From Salibacteraceae bacterium (lineage in GTDB: Bacteria; Bacteroidota; Bacteroidia; Flavobacteriales_G; Salibacteraceae): DNA of 64,000 nt. Position 1 is the first letter of the stretch; every line of letters starts with the position of its first letter. This document shows, piece by piece, positions 62,210 through 64,000 of the stretch. Under the pieces are notes generated by a model. It was not told the origin of the DNA. It ran no database searches and saw only the letters and a program-made list of their open reading frames with translations. Location of the stretch: contig JAGYJZ010000006.1 of the NCBI GenBank assembly GCA_018401875.1, positions 62,001 through 126,000 of the forward strand, in the 5' to 3' direction. The position numbers were made by a program, and so were the translations under genes.

Positions 62210-62424
62210 GAAACTTTTTTAAGAAAGTCTTCAAGAGCAATAGTTTCCCCGCGTTCGATTTGTGCTAGTCCAATTTCTACTTCTCTGCGCTGAGCTTCAG
62301 AAAGTTCAAGCCAAAAATCTTTACCCTGAACTTTTAAAGTCGAGTAGAGTTTATTAAGAAGTTCTTCGCTCTCTGTATGAAGAATTTGCTTTACAAGTTC
62401 GAGTTTTAAAGCTTGAATATCCAT
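62206..62424 (-). CDS. antitoxin of the RelE/ParE pair
   Basis: Start at ATG 62424 (MDIQALKLELVKQILHTE); the track starts six codons earlier at TTG. The 72-residue product ends with LSEAQRREVEIGLAQIERGETIALEDFLKKVS, the C-terminal toxin-binding block of an antitoxin family that is common in Bacteroidota (ParD-like by position). It lies just upstream of the toxin gene on the minus strand. The expected role is to bind the toxin and repress the operon, probably from its own upstream region (62425-62500). Confidence 0.78.
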   Translation of the reverse strand: MDIQALKLELVKQILHTESEELLNKLYSTLKVQGKDFWLELSEAQRREVEIGLAQIERGETIALEDFLKKVS

Positions 62425-62636
62425 TTTAAGTCGTTTGTCCAAATTTAGTGAATTTCATTTCAGTTAAGCTTAATGTTGTTCCTCTTTTTGCATTTTGCCA
62501 AACATTTCGCTACATTCAACTTAGCACTTATTAATTCAGTTTTCATTGCGTTAATTGTTTGCTCAGCAATAGGTTGATTCGTTTTTTAGTGGTTTGTTTT
62601 TGCATGAAATGTTTATCAATCATCCCCCTCACCATC

Positions 62637-62760
62637 CAACCAACCCAAACATAAGCCAAAGCATTTTTAGCGCCAAGGCTTTTTCTTGAAGGGGGCAATA
62701 ACTGGCGCAACTATAAATTTCTGAAAGTGGCGCAGTGCCGAAATGGGGCGCGCCACTTTG
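62637..62760 (+). repeat. structured direct repeat, copy 2
   Basis: This copy matches 61600-61731 in the same direction. It holds a perfect 10-bp inverted repeat, AAAGTGGCGC (62724-62733) and GCGCCACTTT (62750-62759), around a 16-base loop, and an outer pair GCGCCA / TGGCGC. No T run follows, so it is not a terminator. Distance between copies is 1037 bp; the TA pair lies between. Confidence 0.78.
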
Positions 62761-62807
62761 TGTGAACATGGAAGACGCATTAGAAGCCGGCACGCTCCGC
62801 ACAGCAA

Positions 62808-62825
62808 TCCCGGTAGCTATCGGGA
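62808..62825. repeat. near-palindromic intergenic element
   Basis: TCCCGGTAGCTATCGGGA is an 18-bp palindrome apart from one mismatched pair, forming a short cruciform or hairpin. Similar TCCCGATAGCTATCGGGA elements are common between genes in Bacteroidota, as I recall. Confidence 0.6.
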
Positions 62826-62921
62826 GGCCATAATTGAAGTTGGTTTTGGGTGAAAAGATGGGTTGCTCAACTTGTCCGCCTCAGGCGTGAAAAATTACCG
62901 CTGTTGGGTTGCGTTATTTTT

Positions 62922-63380
62922 TCACATTCTTACTTCTACTAATCCTTGTTCAATAACTTCAATAGAATTCGTATCTCCCAAACGTATGATGATTTTAGTT
63001 GTGTCTCCGTTCAAGATTAAGTCTGTAGTAGTTTCATTTCTATCTAATCCCTTCATGAAAATAGCTCCTGTTGCGACATTTGGAGTGTTGTTGCAAATGC
63101 TTGGTGAATTGATGTTTGTGAAGGTTATCCAGGCTCTTGATCCAGCGACTAATGCGTCAGCCTCTATTTTGAAGTTTGAACAATCTAAGATTTCTTCACT
63201 TTCAACGATTAATGCCCATTCTTTTCTTGCTCCGATTGCGGGAGTTTGATAGTCTAGGCCTGTGACAATTACACTATTCAACTCTGGGTTCATGTTTGGG
63301 CCATCGTTGTCATTATTACAACTTGAAATGTTTATGCTACATCCTATGCCAAGGATTGTCAGTAAAATATGTGATTTCAT
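62922..63380 (-). CDS. lipoprotein of unknown function
   Basis: The 152-residue protein has a lipoprotein signal (MKSHILLTILGIGCSINISSC, lipobox ISSC), then an N-rich linker (NNDNDGPNMNPE) and a beta-rich domain (SVIVTGLDYQTPAIGARKEWALIVES, WITFTNINSPSICNNTPN, TTDLILNGDTTKIIIRLGDT). Two cysteines in the mature part (LDCSNF and SICNN) may form a disulfide. No family is recognised. It lies between the two toxin-antitoxin modules. Confidence 0.72.
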   Translation of the reverse strand: MKSHILLTILGIGCSINISSCNNDNDGPNMNPELNSVIVTGLDYQTPAIGARKEWALIVESEEILDCSNFKIEADALVAGSRAWITFTNINSPSICNNTPNVATGAIFMKGLDRNETTTDLILNGDTTKIIIRLGDTNSIEVIEQGLVEVRM

Positions 63381-63421
63381 AGTCTTTTTTAATGTGCTAC
63401 TACGGTCAGCTATATGCCATA

Positions 63422-63721
63422 TTAGGCAGCGGTTTTTTCCAAACTTTTAATTTGATCGAACTCATTTTGCTTATTCAATCTTTCTTCTTCGAGATCAAAG
63501 TCATCTTGCAAACCCAACCAAAATTTGGCTGAGTTTCCGAAGTACTTACTCAAACGGATAGCAGTGTCAGCGGTAATCCTTCTTTTTTTCTTTAGGATTT
63601 CGCTGATCCTGGTTTGGGGAATACCAATGTCTTTGGAGAGTTTATAAGCAGAGATCTCCAAAGGAATAAGAAACTCTTCTTTGAGAATTTCACCAGGGTG
63701 TATGTTATCTAATCGTGCCAT
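63422..63721 (-). CDS. higA: HigA antitoxin
   Basis: The 99-residue protein is a helix-turn-helix protein of the HigA/XRE group: IHPGEILKEEFLIPLEISAYKLSKDIGIPQTRISEILKKKRRITADTAIRLSKYFGNSAKFWLGLQDDFDL. The IHPGEIL opening and the FWLGLQ..DL end are the family's hallmark. It neutralises HigB and represses the higBA promoter. It is encoded after higB on the minus strand with a 2-bp gap, the inverted gene order typical for this family (toxin first). Confidence 0.95.
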   Translation of the reverse strand: MARLDNIHPGEILKEEFLIPLEISAYKLSKDIGIPQTRISEILKKKRRITADTAIRLSKYFGNSAKFWLGLQDDFDLEEERLNKQNEFDQIKSLEKTAA

Positions 63722-63723
63722 AA

Positions 63724-64000
63724 TTAGTGATAGTCTAAGATTTCAACTTCGAGCGCGTTACCATTGTTCCATTGAAAAATGATTCTCCATTGACGATTGA
63801 TTCTGATAGAGTAGAAGTCGTTCAATTTTCCCGACAATTTTTCAAGCCGGTTAGAAGGAGGAATTCTCAGGTCATCAATATCGATGGAGTTGTTAATCAT
63901 CCTGAGTTTTCGTCTGCCAATCTCTTGGACCTCGAGCGGGAGTTTTTTTACTCTATCACCATTCCAAACTTTTTCCGTTTCCTTCGATCCAAAAGATTTG
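63724..64000 (-). CDS. higB: HigB toxin, 5' end outside window
   Basis: Not on the ORF track because it runs off the right edge. The minus-strand frame reads KSFGSKETEKVWNGDRVKKLPLEVQEIGRRKLRMINNS, then LRIPPSNRLEKLSGKLNDFYSIRINRQWRIIFQW and VEILDYH before TAA at 63724. This is the RelE-like HigB family, an mRNA endonuclease that cuts at ribosomes; the LRIPP..R, YSIRIN.QWRI and EI.DYH blocks are all present. Only the first one or two residues (usually MI) are missing. It precedes higA in one operon. Confidence 0.93.
   Translation of the reverse strand, partial: KSFGSKETEKVWNGDRVKKLPLEVQEIGRRKLRMINNSIDIDDLRIPPSNRLEKLSGKLNDFYSIRINRQWRIIFQWNNGNALEVEILDYH

Larger units (their letters stand above)
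62443..62921. other. gene-poor stretch between the TA pair and the lipoprotein gene
   Basis: This 479-bp stretch has no convincing gene. It contains the likely antitoxin promoter, the second structured repeat (62637-62760), a near-palindromic TCCCGGTAGCTATCGGGA element and the palindrome CGCCTCAGGCG (62877-62887). Such short palindromes recur between genes in this phylum. Confidence 0.6.

Noticed and set aside
61474-62921. Integron-like cassette (attC sites flanking the TA pair)
   Set aside because: I looked for the RYYYAAC / GTTRRRY core sites at the repeat ends and saw none, and no integrase was found.
1-64000. CRISPR array, tRNA or rRNA genes
   Set aside because: No regularly spaced repeats, no tRNA T-loop plus CCA-type clusters and no rRNA blocks were seen on reading; a short tRNA could still be missed without a covariance search.

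Overview
The window reads as a chromosomal segment of a Bacteroidota bacterium, most likely Flavobacteriales or a close relative. The evidence is: type IX secretion C-terminal sorting domains on a fasciclin protein and a PKD protein; an aerotolerance (Bat) operon in Bacteroidota order; TAnnTTTG-type -7 promoter boxes without clear Shine-Dalgarno sequences; many short lipoproteins and predicted outer-membrane barrels; and family-typical neighbours such as recF-DUF721, DUF349 and a head-GIN lipoprotein. No rRNA, tRNA, CRISPR array, prophage or insertion sequence was recognised.

Layout. 1-13.2 kb: the end of an ABC-type ATPase with an N-terminal TerB-like extension, an HD hydrolase, a 2H phosphoesterase, a secreted three-FAS1 protein, a beta-CASP RNase-like protein, small envelope proteins, a NAPE-PLD-like lactamase-fold enzyme, then an MscS / small ORF / START / FAD-reductase operon. 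13.2-18.1 kb: a cargo-less T9SS tail, a J-domain/KTSC protein, a B12-binding radical SAM protein with a defective start region, a lipoprotein and a TIGR03032-like protein. 18.3-24 kb: metal transport (VIT-type facing Nramp-type), and a beta-carbonic anhydrase facing a SulP anion transporter, plausibly a bicarbonate uptake unit. 24-28 kb: a small glycan cluster (GT2, 2OG-Fe(II) oxygenase, NAD-dependent epimerase, GT4). 28-34.7 kb: housekeeping genes (gcvT, pterin dehydratase, thioesterase, ispE) plus an S1/P1-like nuclease, a WD40 protein and a CpcT/CpeT homologue. 34.8-40 kb: a PKD/T9SS protein, a frameshifted csaA, a TlpA-like thioredoxin, an ATP-grasp-like protein and a frameshifted kinase/response-regulator protein. 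40-50 kb: DPP4-type peptidase, miaE, a C45-type hydrolase, DUF349, a DPM1-like glycosyltransferase, a decayed alpha/beta hydrolase and ilvE. 50-58.2 kb: the eight-gene MoxR-DUF58-BatABCDE operon. 58.4-61.5 kb: a MazG-like pyrophosphatase, ribH, a TPR membrane protein, recF and DUF721. 61.5-64 kb: a gene-poor accessory end with a RelE/ParE-type toxin-antitoxin pair between two copies of a ~130-bp structured repeat, a lipoprotein, and a HigBA module running off the window.

The most distinctive signal is a series of small lesions in otherwise intact genes: csaA (net -2, creating a UUU UGA junction), the receiver-domain protein (one base lost at the conserved Lys-Pro), an alpha/beta hydrolase (one in-frame stop plus one base lost), and the radical SAM gene (conserved N-terminus in frame but no ATG/GTG/TTG before it). 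They may be genuine decay, recoding or assembly errors; re-reading the DNA would decide. I did not find a clearly new multigene system. The best candidates for a second look are the TA pair bracketed by repeats, the orphan sorting domain, and the J-domain/KTSC plus B12-radical-SAM neighbourhood.
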